This document shows positions 14,531 to 14,542 of a DNA stretch of 14,542 bases, piece by piece. The stretch is taken from NCBI GenBank assembly GCA_002339265.1, contig DDKG01000216.1, forward strand, positions 1 through 14,542, read 5' to 3'. Positions within the stretch are counted from its first letter, which is position 1; every line of letters begins with the position of its first letter. A program made the translations under genes and the position numbers. The notes below the pieces were generated by a model. That model was not told where the DNA came from and did not search any database. It saw only the letters and a program-made list of their open reading frames with translations. This stretch comes from Massilia sp. UBA2604. GTDB taxonomy: Bacteria; Pseudomonadota; Gammaproteobacteria; Burkholderiales; Burkholderiaceae_D.

Positions 14531-14542
14531 GGCGGTCCTCGC

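Noticed and set aside
1..14542. CRISPR arrays, tRNA or rRNA genes, insertion sequences with transposase
   Set aside because: No regularly spaced direct repeats with spacers, no RNA gene signatures and no transposase-like protein were seen on either strand.

Overview
The window is GC-rich, gram-negative chromosomal DNA. High GC, the protein types, the tamA-tamB outer-membrane pair and a hairpin-type dispersed repeat suggest a betaproteobacterium, possibly Oxalobacteraceae (Massilia-like). That placement is inference from impression, not a database result. Coding density is high; the longest gene-free stretch is about 190 bp, between two convergent genes.

Layout: (1) 2-2122, + strand, the 3' part of paoC, the molybdenum subunit of a periplasmic PaoABC-type aldehyde oxidoreductase. 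(2) 2123-2312, a convergent intergenic region holding a nested inverted repeat made of two mirror-image hairpins with a compensatory base change, flanked by 13-bp direct repeats. (3) 2313-3556, a LysR regulator and a small 99-residue conserved-looking protein, both on the - strand. (4) 3557-3701, a divergent control region with a 12-bp direct repeat around a palindrome. (5) 3702-4199, a small multi-pass membrane protein. (6) 4169-5062, a second LysR regulator, whose 3' end overlaps the membrane protein gene. It is divergent from (7) 5206-5844, a YcaC-like cysteine hydrolase gene of the isochorismatase superfamily that is cut by a single in-frame TAA. (8) 13238-5864, - strand, a tight cluster tamA-tamB-(DUF3298-like secreted protein). 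(9) 13395-14111, + strand, queC (7-deazaguanine/queuosine pathway), divergent from tamA. (10) 14530-14159, - strand, a small membrane protein whose terminator abuts the queC stop.

How the genes relate: TamA (Omp85 barrel with POTRA domains) and TamB (inner-membrane-anchored long beta-rich protein) form the envelope-spanning TAM system. The third gene begins 11 bp after tamB and carries a signal peptide, so it may be a periplasmic partner. The two LysR genes are the usual accessory regulators: the second probably controls the broken hydrolase gene. The first has no obvious divergent target, but its upstream region carries repeated ATTGATG-type half-sites that look autoregulatory.

Most of the window is recognisable. 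The observations most worth a second look are the nonsense-interrupted hydrolase, the covarying hairpin-pair repeat, the operator-like array at 3583-3620, the 171-residue internal repeat in TamB, and the TAM cluster with its DUF3298-like third gene. I did not find a clearly novel multi-gene system.
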